DNA from: Dyadobacter subterraneus
GTDB taxonomy: Bacteria; Bacteroidota; Bacteroidia; Cytophagales; Spirosomataceae
Assembly: GCF_015221875.1 (NCBI RefSeq)
Contig: NZ_JACYGY010000001.1
Location: 4,752,501-4,816,500, forward strand
Length of the DNA: 64,000 bases
Direction of reading: 5' to 3'
Positions 41,131 through 49,471 of this stretch are shown piece by piece (position 1 is the first letter of the stretch; each line of letters begins with the position of its first letter). A program made the position numbers and the translations under genes. The notes under the pieces are model-generated. The model was not told the origin of the DNA. It saw nothing but the letters and a program-made list of their open reading frames with translations, and ran no database searches.

Positions 41131-41964
41131 TTAACTTTTAATCAAGGAAGGAATTAAATCTTCCTGAATCCATTTCCCGTCATGCAAAGTCACAAAATCA
41201 GGATCTTCAAGTGCTTCTGAACCTTCGTCTTCACAGATAATCCAGCCTTTATAATTTATATCTTTCAGCCATTGTGTTACGCTCAACAGATCGACTTTTC
41301 CTTTTCCCATCAACGCAAATTCAGGATTTCCGTCCCAGTCTTTGAAATGAACGTGGTTGATCAATGACTGATATTCTTTCATTTTTTCCAAGGGATCCAT
41401 TCCACCGTTGATGATATGACCAACATCCGGCGTCCAGCCTGTTACCGATGAATCCAAAGATTCCAGAACAATTTTGTAATCTTCTGCCGTACGGATAATG
41501 GATGAATGCGGTGAATTGGGATGATAGCTACACGGAACGCCTTTTTCCGCTGCTCTGGCAGAAACCCGGTTTACAATGTTGACCAGACTTTTCTGGCGTT
41601 CGGCCAAATTATGGCGTCCGGTTGGTATTTGAACTGTATTTAAAACAGCACCTGGAAATTTCTGTAAAACGCTGATCGCATGATCAGCTACTTCTCTTTC
41701 GCGTTCCGTTTCTTCGGCTTCATTCCAGTCGAGAGCCAGCGCGAGTGCTGCTAATTCTATTCCCTGCTCTTTTAATTTTGCCTCTAAAAGTGACGGATCG
41801 ATCAGATCCCCCATCCAGGTAAAAATCGGCTGAATGCCAGTAAAACCTGCTTTTGCTATTACCTCAATCATATGCCCCAGGCGGCCCTGATGCGTTTGGC
41901 CGTTATTGCTCATAAACCAGGTATAAACTTCGGAACCGAAACGAAATGGAAGTTTTTGTGACAT
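41131..41964 (-). CDS. sugar phosphate isomerase/epimerase (IolE/IolI-like TIM barrel)
   Basis: A 277-residue TIM barrel with CSYHPNSPHSSI, TPDVGHIINGGMDP, NHVHFKDWDGNPEFALMGKGKVD and ICEDEGSE, matching the metal-binding Glu/Asp/His/Glu pattern of inosose dehydratase and isomerase families. It is separated from the next upstream TIM-barrel gene by a degenerate REP-like sequence. It probably acts on a keto-sugar or inosose in the cytoplasm. Confidence 0.85.
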   Translation of the reverse strand: MSQKLPFRFGSEVYTWFMSNNGQTHQGRLGHMIEVIAKAGFTGIQPIFTWMGDLIDPSLLEAKLKEQGIELAALALALDWNEAEETEREREVADHAISVLQKFPGAVLNTVQIPTGRHNLAERQKSLVNIVNRVSARAAEKGVPCSYHPNSPHSSIIRTAEDYKIVLESLDSSVTGWTPDVGHIINGGMDPLEKMKEYQSLINHVHFKDWDGNPEFALMGKGKVDLLSVTQWLKDINYKGWIICEDEGSEALEDPDFVTLHDGKWIQEDLIPSLIKS

Positions 41965-42002
41965 TTATTTTTAGCTGTTGGATTCTGGATAATTCACGAA
42001 AT

Positions 42003-42045
42003 CCCGGAGCGATACCCCGGGCCAAAATAAGTCCTATGGACTTTG
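42003..42045. repeat. degenerate REP-like hairpin inside the operon
   Basis: The sequence GGAGCGATACCCCGGGCC resembles AGGGCGATGCCCCGGTC of the left transposase hairpin (34713 onward). It is followed by a small hairpin AGTCC-TAT-GGACT (42030-42042). It lies between two TIM-barrel genes. It is probably a decayed member of the same repeat family. Confidence 0.5.
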
Positions 42046-42053
42046 TTTCTGGA

Positions 42054-42911
42054 TTATAAGTTATGTTTGAGGCTCATTTCTCTGATGAAACTGTATCCTT
42101 TTTCGGCTATGTCCCATGGATCTGAAAATTCCCGCCATACTCCAATAGCGTTGGCAAAATCAGGGTCATTTCTGGAAAAAGCTTCGATTGTAAGCCAGCC
42201 CTGGTATTTAATTTTGGCTAGTGAAGAAAATGCGTTATCCCATAAAACCTGTCCTTCGCCCGGCGTCCCCCGGTCGTTTTCGCTGATGTGGACATGAGCT
42301 AAAACCGGCGCTATGGTATCAAGTGCTGCATCGTAACTTTTCTCTTCAATATTGGAATGATGCGTATCAAACATCGCTCTGACATTCGGATGATCGGCCG
42401 CTTTTACCAGTTTTAGCAATTGCTCCATGGTATTGCACAGATAACATTCAAAGCGATTTAAGGCTTCAAGTGCAAAAACAATATTCGCCTGAGCGGCGTA
42501 TTCAGCAGCAGCATTCAATACTTCTCCTGCCAATGCATATTCCTGATCCAACGGCGGACGGTTGACAAAAACAGTATGCGCAGAATGAAAAGGACCGCAA
42601 ATAATTTTTGCATTTAATTCATGTGCCCGGTCGACACCCCACTTAATTTTATCCAACGCTTTTTGACGAATTTCAACAGAATCACTGATCGGATTATCGT
42701 CCTTGCCCATGGTCATTACCGTGGTTGTTTCCAGACCAAGATCGCGGGTATAATCTCCCATTCTTTTGTATGCGGCAGTATCCTGTGAGCCAAGATAAAA
42801 TTCCACACCGTCATAACCGATATTTTTTAATCTGTCAATTATTGGGAATAAATCATCCGACACAGCTGCCGTCCAGGCAAGCACATTAAATCCTATTTTA
42901 TTCATAATCAA
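42054..42911 (-). CDS. D-tagatose/D-allulose 3-epimerase-like TIM barrel
   Basis: The 285-residue protein carries the ketose 3-epimerase pattern: ALEALNRFECYLCNTMEQ (the E-x-LNRFE motif with the catalytic Glu), RAMFDTHHSNIEE (Asp-His metal pair), HVHISENDRGTPGEG, and WLTIEAFSR with the second catalytic Glu. Such enzymes interconvert C3 epimers of free ketoses. An epimerase next to an RbsABC-type importer suggests a rare sugar such as allose or allulose, or a 3-keto-glycoside product. It follows the DUF1080 gene by 61 bases. Confidence 0.85.
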   Translation of the reverse strand: MIMNKIGFNVLAWTAAVSDDLFPIIDRLKNIGYDGVEFYLGSQDTAAYKRMGDYTRDLGLETTTVMTMGKDDNPISDSVEIRQKALDKIKWGVDRAHELNAKIICGPFHSAHTVFVNRPPLDQEYALAGEVLNAAAEYAAQANIVFALEALNRFECYLCNTMEQLLKLVKAADHPNVRAMFDTHHSNIEEKSYDAALDTIAPVLAHVHISENDRGTPGEGQVLWDNAFSSLAKIKYQGWLTIEAFSRNDPDFANAIGVWREFSDPWDIAEKGYSFIREMSLKHNL

Positions 42912-42972
42912 AAAGCTATTGGCAATTAGCGGTTAGCAATTAAGCTGCCACGCCATTTTTAGATCAAAACCG

Positions 42973-43752
42973 TTACTGTTTAATACGGATATCCTTGTAT
43001 TCAACTTTCATCGGCGGTCCAACATGAACCTGTACACCTAAAAGGCCTTTTGATTTCCCGTTTACTGTGTCTTTATCCGTAACATCGCTCATTAAAACGC
43101 CATTGATGTAATGCTGCAAGCGATTTCCTTTCACAACCAGATGAAATTCGTTCCACTCTTCGCTATTTATTTTGGTTTTTAAGTCATCTGATGTTCCTAA
43201 TGACCCGGTCACAGTTCTGCCAAGCCATGCGTTATTTTTAAGATTTGCTTTAAAAGCCTCCTCAGATTTATCAGTTGGCTCGTTTACAGTAACAATTTCT
43301 CCTCTGTAAGCCAATGTAGTACGTTTTCTTTCCTCGTAATTTTGTCCTGTATAACGGTTTGCTCCGTCAATATCAGCCTGATAACCTCTTAGTGCATTAG
43401 GCACATCGGCAACCTTATCGCTACGGTAGTTTATTCCAGAATTACCTTTTTCAGTAATTTTGAAAGACCCTTTTAATTCAAAATCGCCCGGCTCTCCACC
43501 TTTCCAGATAATAAAAGAGTTTGTTTTCAAAAGTGTTTCAGGTGTGATTTCACCAACAAGATTTCCATTTTCAACGCGCCAGTATTTTGTATCACCTTCC
43601 CAGCCTTTTAAACTTTTGCCATCAAAAATCTGAACGAATCCTTTTTCCTTTTTTTGCGCGATTGCCTGGTTTTGAATGGTAAGGAATTGGGCGACCACAA
43701 GTGTCGCCCCAACGGCGGCGAATCTTAATTTAGATCTCATTTTGAAAAGCAT
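42973..43752 (-). CDS. DUF1080 / 3-keto-disaccharide hydrolase family protein
   Basis: A 259-residue secreted protein (signal peptide to about residue 32) with the DUF1080 concanavalin-like fold: FVQIFDGKSLKGWEGDTKYWRVENGNLVGE at the start, DFELKGSFKITEKGNSGINYRSD in the middle and VKGNRLQHYINGVLMSDVTDKD near the end. The family (PF06439) is named after 3-keto-disaccharide hydrolases, which cleave glycosides after C3 oxidation. It is the first gene of the catabolic run, with an unusual dyad about 120 bases upstream of its start. Confidence 0.88.
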   Translation of the reverse strand: MLFKMRSKLRFAAVGATLVVAQFLTIQNQAIAQKKEKGFVQIFDGKSLKGWEGDTKYWRVENGNLVGEITPETLLKTNSFIIWKGGEPGDFELKGSFKITEKGNSGINYRSDKVADVPNALRGYQADIDGANRYTGQNYEERKRTTLAYRGEIVTVNEPTDKSEEAFKANLKNNAWLGRTVTGSLGTSDDLKTKINSEEWNEFHLVVKGNRLQHYINGVLMSDVTDKDTVNGKSKGLLGVQVHVGPPMKVEYKDIRIKQ

Positions 43753-44300
43753 TTTGTACGTTTTTAGACTTTTGAATAATTAATTACTCTTATAATTCTT
43801 TTAACAAGACATATTTTATTGATCATACTCTTAAAAAAGAGGAAATTAATATCCAAAAATTCCTAAAATAATTGGTCGTACTATCCTGTACTAACCTGCT
43901 CAAACTGATCGGTATGTTAGTAAAATGGATTTTTTTAAGTAAGTGCTGCTAATAGCCAGACGATGAATTTCTTTGAGTAGAAGAATAAAGCGGGATTATA
44001 AATCAACAGATCAGAGGTTTGCTGAAAATTTCCTTTTGACGTTAGAAAATACAGCCTCGATGAAGTATTATATTATTCCTGCATCATTCAAATCAAAATT
44101 TGAACATAAACAGCAATAATACTATCAAGGCTAATAATGATTTTACAATATTGTCAGATATCCGACTTTATTTCAAAGCCCTGGGAAGCCAAATATTCCT
44201 TAAATGATGCAGTGACAATTTCAGGATACTGCAACGGTACTTAGTTCCGAATTCCCATTCTCCTCTCCAATTCCTAAAATCCACACACCAAAAACTATTA
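43753..44300. other. gene-free region upstream of the catabolic run
   Basis: This 548-base gap should hold the promoter of the DUF1080-led transcription unit. A dyad-like element, GGTCGTAC (43874-43881), TATCCT, GTACTAACC (43888-43896), lies about 120 bases upstream of the start and may be an operator. Near 44150-44230 a 25-codon minus-strand frame ending in FEIKSDI could be a gene tail, but it is too short to assign. Confidence 0.45.
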
Positions 44301-45200
44301 TTATTCAGCAATCATCTCATGATTTAAAAACGCACCAGCCGCAGTACCCGCCGCTACTGCGGACGACACGGATCTCATCCGGGAAGTATTGTCTCCCGCA
44401 GCATAGATTCCGGAAATACTGGTTTTACCAAATTCATCCACTTTTATATGACCCATTCCAGTTAATTCACACCCCATTTTCACCGGAACATCAGTATGTT
44501 GAATAAAAGGAACACGTGCATACAAAGCATCAATTTCCTGAACTGATCCGTCTTTAAAAACGATTACTTTCAAATGACCACTTTCATGAATCAGTTCGGC
44601 CACTTCTTTTTCAACAATCTGAAATCCCGGAATTGAAATTTTATCAAATATTTTTTTGTCAAAAATCGCTTTTCCATTTGTAAATAATGTCAGCTTTTGA
44701 GTCCAGTTACCGATCAGTTTTACAAAATCAATAGCCATATCATCATTAGCCAAAATGCCGGTATTTTGTCCTTTATATTCATAACCATGACAATACGGAC
44801 AATGAATTACTGAAATCCCCCAACTCTCAGCAAACCCTGCAATTTCCGGCAGGATATCTTTAACACCTGTTGAGAAGAGAATTTTACGCGTCGTATAGAT
44901 TTTTCCCTCGGCAGTTTTAACAATGAAATCATTGTTCATTCCTGTTACATCAATAACAGTATCGCTTTCAAACTGGACGGTTGGATAAGCTAGAACCTGG
45001 CTTTTTGCAAGTGCAGAAATTTCATCCGGTGTGGATCCGTCTTGGGTCAGGAAATTATGAGAATGCGGCGTTTGTCTGTTACACGGTTTGCCAGCATCAA
45101 TAATTAAAACATCTCTGATAGCACGGCCCAAAGCCATGGCCGCAGACAATCCGGCGAAACTTCCACCAACTATGACCACATCAAAATCTTTATTTTTCAT
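44301..45200 (-). CDS. thioredoxin reductase-like FAD/NAD(P)-dependent oxidoreductase
   Basis: A 299-residue flavoprotein. FAD-binding is VVIVGGSFAGLSAAMALG (GxGxxG-like), the redox pair is C134-P-Y-C137 in IHCPYCHGYEY, and the C-terminal FAD motif is GIYAAGDNT. The CPYC centre with following HGYEY is typical of the stand-alone branch related to bacilliredoxin and gliotoxin-type disulfide oxidoreductases, distinct from housekeeping TrxB (CATC). The partner is not known. It lies 73 bases after the TetR gene and shares an operator-like site with it. Confidence 0.88.
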   Translation of the reverse strand: MKNKDFDVVIVGGSFAGLSAAMALGRAIRDVLIIDAGKPCNRQTPHSHNFLTQDGSTPDEISALAKSQVLAYPTVQFESDTVIDVTGMNNDFIVKTAEGKIYTTRKILFSTGVKDILPEIAGFAESWGISVIHCPYCHGYEYKGQNTGILANDDMAIDFVKLIGNWTQKLTLFTNGKAIFDKKIFDKISIPGFQIVEKEVAELIHESGHLKVIVFKDGSVQEIDALYARVPFIQHTDVPVKMGCELTGMGHIKVDEFGKTSISGIYAAGDNTSRMRSVSSAVAAGTAAGAFLNHEMIAE

Positions 45201-45239
45201 AACTCCGTTTCCTTTATTTTGTCTGTTAAAAGAACAATA

Positions 45240-45257
45240 TGTCCCATATTTGAGACA
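45240..45257. promoter_or_regulatory. operator-like dyad before the flavoprotein gene
   Basis: TGTCCCA-TATT-TGAGACA has arms complementary at 6 of 7 positions. A very similar 18-mer, TTTCTCAAAAGTGAGACA, lies upstream of the TetR gene at 45860-45877. The shared form TGTCTCA-N4-TGAGACA suggests that the TetR protein binds both. Confidence 0.6.
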
Positions 45258-45273
45258 TGTAAAATCAAATTTT

Positions 45274-45828
45274 TTAAACCAAAATTCCTTTGCTCAAAGA
45301 AAGCCAGGCGAATTTCTTGATGTTAACTTTCGCCACATTTCCGGATTTTTCTGAATTAACCGCCGCTGTAACTATGCCTGCACTAAGCATTTCAATCCAT
45401 TCAACCGATAAATCCTTTGTGATTAGGTTTTTTCTTTGAAGTTCTTCCAATGTACTTTTAAACTTATTGAAGGTTATATCATACTGAGTGCAATTTTCAT
45501 CCTTAGCGGTATGTGTATGATGATCATTATTATGCATTCTGTGTAAAAAAGAGAATTTTACACCGCAATCAATTGCTGCATAAAACATATTTTCAAATCG
45601 CTCCAAAGGATCTGAAAAGTGGCCATAAACTGCCCCAATTGCTTTCTTACAGCTTTCCTGCATTTCGCTCTGGCAAGCCAAAAGTAAATCTTGTCTGTCT
45701 GTAAAATAGCGATGCAGGGTTCTTCTGGTTACTTCTGCCTTTTCCGCAACCGCTTCCAGTGGAGCTGATAAATCTTCATTGAAAATCTCAATAGCAGCGT
45801 CCGTAATTTTTTGGCGTGTATTTTTCAT
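45274..45828 (-). CDS. TetR/AcrR family transcriptional regulator
   Basis: The 184-residue regulator has the TetR DNA-binding domain at residues 1-50 (ITDAAIEIFNEDLSAPLEAVAEKAEVTRRTLHRYFTDRQDLLLACQ). The ligand half contains a His cluster (HRMHNNDHHTHTAKDENC) around residues 95-112, which could bind a metal or be part of the ligand pocket. It is upstream of the flavoprotein gene on the same strand, and operator-like dyads lie before both genes. Confidence 0.9.
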   Translation of the reverse strand: MKNTRQKITDAAIEIFNEDLSAPLEAVAEKAEVTRRTLHRYFTDRQDLLLACQSEMQESCKKAIGAVYGHFSDPLERFENMFYAAIDCGVKFSFLHRMHNNDHHTHTAKDENCTQYDITFNKFKSTLEELQRKNLITKDLSVEWIEMLSAGIVTAAVNSEKSGNVAKVNIKKFAWLSLSKGILV

Positions 45829-45859
45829 ATCAGTATAATTATTACAAAACTATGACTTA

Positions 45860-45877
45860 TTTCTCAAAAGTGAGACA
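45860..45877. promoter_or_regulatory. operator-like dyad before the TetR gene
   Basis: TTTCTCA-AAAG-TGAGACA lies 31 bases upstream of the TetR start and matches the dyad at 45240-45257 in spacing and right arm. Its likely role is autorepression. Confidence 0.6.
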
Positions 45878-46075
45878 TTTTACGAAATGAATTTTTTATG
45901 GTCAGTAAAATCAGAAAATTCAAAAAACGCCTCATTCTCCCTTTCTGACAATCTGTCCAGGAAATTATGAACTTCATCAGAATTGCAGAAATTGAAATTT
46001 TAACCCCCATTACTTTTATATCAAAAAAAAACAAAATCAGATCAATCAGTATAAAACGACAAAACTCATAGAAAA

Positions 46076-46369
46076 ATGGAAACTTCACGTAACGAATTCC
46101 TTTGGAGGAAAGCCAGAAAAAGAGCCAGTTTCAAAAGACATCTGCAAAATTATCTGATTGTAAATGCAGGATTTTGGGCGATATATGCAATTAGCTTCTT
46201 TCAGCCAATGGGTCACCATTTACATCATTTAACTTTCCCTTGGCCGATTTGGCCCATGTTTGGCTGGGGAATAGGTCTGGTTTCTCATTATTTTGCAGCA
46301 TATGGAAATACAAATCAATTGAGATCAACAGAAATCGAATACGAAAAACTGATTCGTGAACAGAGATAG
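46076..46369 (+). CDS. 2TM domain protein
   Basis: A 97-residue protein with two hydrophobic helices (LIVNAGFWAIYAISFFQPMG and WPIWPMFGWGIGLVSHYFAAY) separated by a short loop, flanked by charged ends (KARKRASFKRHLQN and EIEYEKLIREQR). This is the 2TM (PF13239) pattern common in Bacteroidota, often fused to or next to regulators; its function is unknown. ATG 46076 gives the expected N-terminal arginine/lysine-rich stretch. Confidence 0.85.
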   Translation: METSRNEFLWRKARKRASFKRHLQNYLIVNAGFWAIYAISFFQPMGHHLHHLTFPWPIWPMFGWGIGLVSHYFAAYGNTNQLRSTEIEYEKLIREQR

Positions 46370-46482
46370 ATTTCAGTACTGGCTTATAAATTTAAACTGA
46401 TTTTTAATTTCAGGCACTTGAAACTTAGGTAAGTTGCATCTAAGATTTGCTTTCTACTAAACAATCAGATTTTTATAAACCA

Positions 46483-48453
46483 ATGAAAAAAATCCTCTTT
46501 TTCCTTTTTCTTTTTTCAGGAACCAGCAGTTTTGCACAAATAAAATTAGCACGTCTTTTTTCTGACCACGTCGTACTTCAACGGCAAAAACCAATTCCGG
46601 TTTGGGGTTGGGCAAAACCAAAAGAAAGCGTAACAGTAACATTGGCTGGACAAACAGTCACTGCAAAAGCAGATACTTCCGGAAAATGGATGGTGAGGTT
46701 TAAGCCTTTGGAAGCAGGCGGACCGTTTCAAATGACGGCATCCGCAAAATCTGGAAAAATTACTGTTCAGGATATTTTGATTGGCGAAGTATGGTTATGC
46801 TCCGGACAGTCGAATATGGAATTCAGGGTCCAGCAAGCGGATAATTATGCCGAAGAAAAAAAGAATGCCGACTTCCCAAAAATCCGACATTTTTTTGTAG
46901 ATCATGAAGTTACCATGGTTCCACAGAAAGATTTAAAAAATGGGTCCTGGGAGATCGCCTCTGCTGAAACAGTCGGGAATTTCACAGCTGTTGGCTTTTT
47001 CTTTGCCAGGGAATTATATCAAAAACTTAACATTCCGATTGGACTTTTACATTCTTCCTGGGGCGGTTCACAGGTGGAAGGCTGGATCAGCAAAGAAGGA
47101 ATGCTGGGCAGTGATGTGCTGAAAGATTATGCGCAACATATGCCGACAACCTGGGAAGAAGCTGATAAACAAATTGATGCAAAACTAAGAACACAATTAT
47201 TCAAAGATCCGCAAATTAATCCTTCCGCTGCCGACGAAGCGAAATATACACAAGCCGGTTACGATTTTTCCAAATGGCATAAAACAGACAATCCAATTGG
47301 TCAGTGGGACTGGAAAGGTATCTGGGCTTTCCGGGGTAATGGATATATGGCTAGAATTATTACTATTCCGGCAGACTTGGCTTCACAAAAAACAATTCTT
47401 GCTTTGGCTGAAAATGATAGTCAAAATTCTATTTATATCAATGGAAAGCAGGTTAGCAGCGGAATTGTAAAAGGTGTAAGAAAAATTGAAATTCCGGAAA
47501 ATACCTGGAAAGCCGGAGATAATAGTCTGGTGATAAAATTCGGTAATTTGATATCTTCGCCATGGTATGGACTAGGCTTGCAGGGTTCGGCGGATGATCT
47601 TTATGTCGGAACAGACAAACAAAAAATCAGCATCGCAAAAGACTGGTTTTTAATGGCTTCCTTCGCCGATGCGCACAGCTACGTGCATTCAAGCAACAAT
47701 GTTGGGACGACCATTTATAATGGCATGATCGCTCCGCTGATTCCTTTTGCAACACGGGGAACTTTGTGGTATCAGGGAGAATCAAATGCCGGAAGAGCTT
47801 ATCAGTATCGTAAGAGTTTTCCTTTACTGATTAATGACTGGCGGAAAAAATGGTCGGTTAATGGCAAACCTGGCGACGAGTCTTTTTACTTTGTAGAACT
47901 TTCCAGTTTCGGAAGCGACCAAAGCAGCAATAAAGGAAGTAACTGGGCGGAGCTTCGTGAAGCACAAACCATGACTTTGAAACTGCCCAAAACCGGTATG
48001 GCCGTTACGATTGATGTCGGAAACGCAAAAGACATTCACCCTACAAACAAACAGGATGTTGGCCACCGATTGGCAACAAATGCTTTAAAACTTGACTATG
48101 GCCAGAATATTGAATACAGTTCCCCAATGTATGATACCGTAACTTTCAGCGAAGGAAAAGCTACTGTGAGTTTTAAATTTGCGGGAAGCGGACTGATGAT
48201 AAAAGATAAATATGGCTATTTAAGAGGATTTGAAATTGCGGGTGAAGACAAAGTTTTCTACTATGCCAAGGCCGAAATTTTAGGAAATTCCGTCATCGTT
48301 TACCACCCAAAGGGAGTAAAACCGGTTTCAGTGCGCTATGCCTGGTCGGATGCTCCGGTGGAAGCGAATTTATACAATTCGGAAGGTTTTCCTGCAAATC
48401 CATTCCGCACAGATACCTGGCCGGGAACTACCGAAGGGAAAAAATTTGAGTAA
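46483..48453 (+). CDS. secreted sialate O-acetylesterase family protein (SASA)
   Basis: From ATG 46483 the 656-residue product has a signal peptide ending SSFAQ. The catalytic Ser lies in WLCSGQSNMEFRV (GQSN motif), and the Asp/His pair is in VTIDVGNAKDIHPTNKQDVG. LWYQGESNAGRAYQYRKSF is the block III-like segment. An Ig-like or jelly-roll domain is inserted between residues about 255 and 380. The enzyme removes O-acetyl groups from sialic acid or plant polysaccharides such as xylan. An upstream in-frame start is disfavoured because it would add residues before the signal. A strong terminator follows at 48466-48505. Confidence 0.9.
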   Translation: MKKILFFLFLFSGTSSFAQIKLARLFSDHVVLQRQKPIPVWGWAKPKESVTVTLAGQTVTAKADTSGKWMVRFKPLEAGGPFQMTASAKSGKITVQDILIGEVWLCSGQSNMEFRVQQADNYAEEKKNADFPKIRHFFVDHEVTMVPQKDLKNGSWEIASAETVGNFTAVGFFFARELYQKLNIPIGLLHSSWGGSQVEGWISKEGMLGSDVLKDYAQHMPTTWEEADKQIDAKLRTQLFKDPQINPSAADEAKYTQAGYDFSKWHKTDNPIGQWDWKGIWAFRGNGYMARIITIPADLASQKTILALAENDSQNSIYINGKQVSSGIVKGVRKIEIPENTWKAGDNSLVIKFGNLISSPWYGLGLQGSADDLYVGTDKQKISIAKDWFLMASFADAHSYVHSSNNVGTTIYNGMIAPLIPFATRGTLWYQGESNAGRAYQYRKSFPLLINDWRKKWSVNGKPGDESFYFVELSSFGSDQSSNKGSNWAELREAQTMTLKLPKTGMAVTIDVGNAKDIHPTNKQDVGHRLATNALKLDYGQNIEYSSPMYDTVTFSEGKATVSFKFAGSGLMIKDKYGYLRGFEIAGEDKVFYYAKAEILGNSVIVYHPKGVKPVSVRYAWSDAPVEANLYNSEGFPANPFRTDTWPGTTEGKKFE

Positions 48454-48465
48454 AGTTTAACAACC

Positions 48466-48505
48466 AAAAAGCGTATCAAAACAGAATTTGTTTGATACGC
48501 TTTTT
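48466..48505. terminator. bidirectional intrinsic terminator
   Basis: AAAAAGCGTATCAAA (48466-48480) and TTTGATACGCTTTTT (48491-48505) form a perfect 15-bp stem with a 10-base loop, T-rich on both strands. It ends the esterase gene on the plus strand and the convergent secreted-esterase gene on the minus strand. Confidence 0.93.
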
Positions 48506-48538
48506 AATATTTCTAATCGTAATAATTCTGCCGAAGTT

Positions 48539-49408
48539 TCACTCAATTTGTCTCTTAAAAAACTTCCAGGATTCTTCCAAAACATCCATATCAGTAAGCC
48601 ATTGATGTTTTCCATTAATAACTTTTAATAACGTAACTTCCGGCTGCCCTTTCTTTTTGTAAGTGTATTTTTCAATGGTGATATCATTGCTCGTATCCGC
48701 ATCCGGAACAATTGATTTTACAGGATTTCCTTTGTACCCGTCAAGATTTGCCCAGTATTGAAATGATTGCTCCGTTGCTCTGACGGTGCCCAAAGAAACT
48801 CCAGGAATCTTTACTTCCCCGCCATTGTAAGGATTTGTCTGATCGGCGGTACCGTTTGTGATCATAACTGCCAGCGGCATTTTAGATTCAACACAATCCA
48901 TATTTTCAGGTGTAGGAAGATTGGCAACAATGGCAGAAATCGCTTTTATTTTACTCGTCATCGTTAATCCCAGAGAATAAGACATATGCCCTCCGCCAGA
49001 AAAACCGGTTGCGAAAACATGTTTTTCATTGATCTGGAATTTGTCTTTGAAGTACTTGATCATTCCTGTGAAGAAAGCAACTTCACTGATATTTTCAACA
49101 TTTGCGGCCGCCGTAGAAGCTTTCCGGCATTCGTTCCAGTAGTGTTTATAACCAGCAGGATAAGCTATGATAAAATTGTCGGCAACCGATTTTGTTTCCA
49201 GTTTTTCACCTTTCTCCACCATATCCTGGGGTTTTCCGCCAGAGCCGTGCATGGCAAAAACTAGGCTTGCACCTGTTTGTGTGGACTTTGGTTTGTTATA
49301 CAAAAAAACGCGGTAGTGATTGTCGATCAGCAGGGAATCCGAAATAAGCTGGGCTTTTACGACAAAGCATTGTAAAACAATGGTAATAATCAGAAGTTTT
49401 TTGAGCAT
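48539..49408 (-). CDS. secreted polyhydroxybutyrate depolymerase/feruloyl-esterase-like hydrolase
   Basis: The 289-residue product has a signal peptide (residues 1-19, ending VKAQ) and an alpha/beta hydrolase fold: LVFAMHGSGGKPQDMVEKGE with the oxyanion hole, VFATGFSGGGHMSYSLG with the nucleophile Ser in GFSGGG, and NGKHQWL with the His. It belongs to the LpqC/PHB-depolymerase-like group, which also includes feruloyl and acetyl xylan esterases. Its neighbours suggest polysaccharide de-esterification. Confidence 0.88.
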   Translation of the reverse strand: MLKKLLIITIVLQCFVVKAQLISDSLLIDNHYRVFLYNKPKSTQTGASLVFAMHGSGGKPQDMVEKGEKLETKSVADNFIIAYPAGYKHYWNECRKASTAAANVENISEVAFFTGMIKYFKDKFQINEKHVFATGFSGGGHMSYSLGLTMTSKIKAISAIVANLPTPENMDCVESKMPLAVMITNGTADQTNPYNGGEVKIPGVSLGTVRATEQSFQYWANLDGYKGNPVKSIVPDADTSNDITIEKYTYKKKGQPEVTLLKVINGKHQWLTDMDVLEESWKFFKRQIE

Positions 49409-49424
49409 TGTGAAGCTATACTTT

Positions 49425-49471
49425 AAGTAGTTTTTTACAGTGAAAAGAGATTTTCCTGTAAAAAACTACTT
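49425..49471 (-). terminator. 16-bp perfect hairpin after the Rpn gene
   Basis: AAGTAGTTTTTTACAG (49425-49440) and CTGTAAAAAACTACTT (49456-49471) pair perfectly; the right arm overlaps the Rpn stop codon. It is likely to be the transcript end. Confidence 0.75.
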
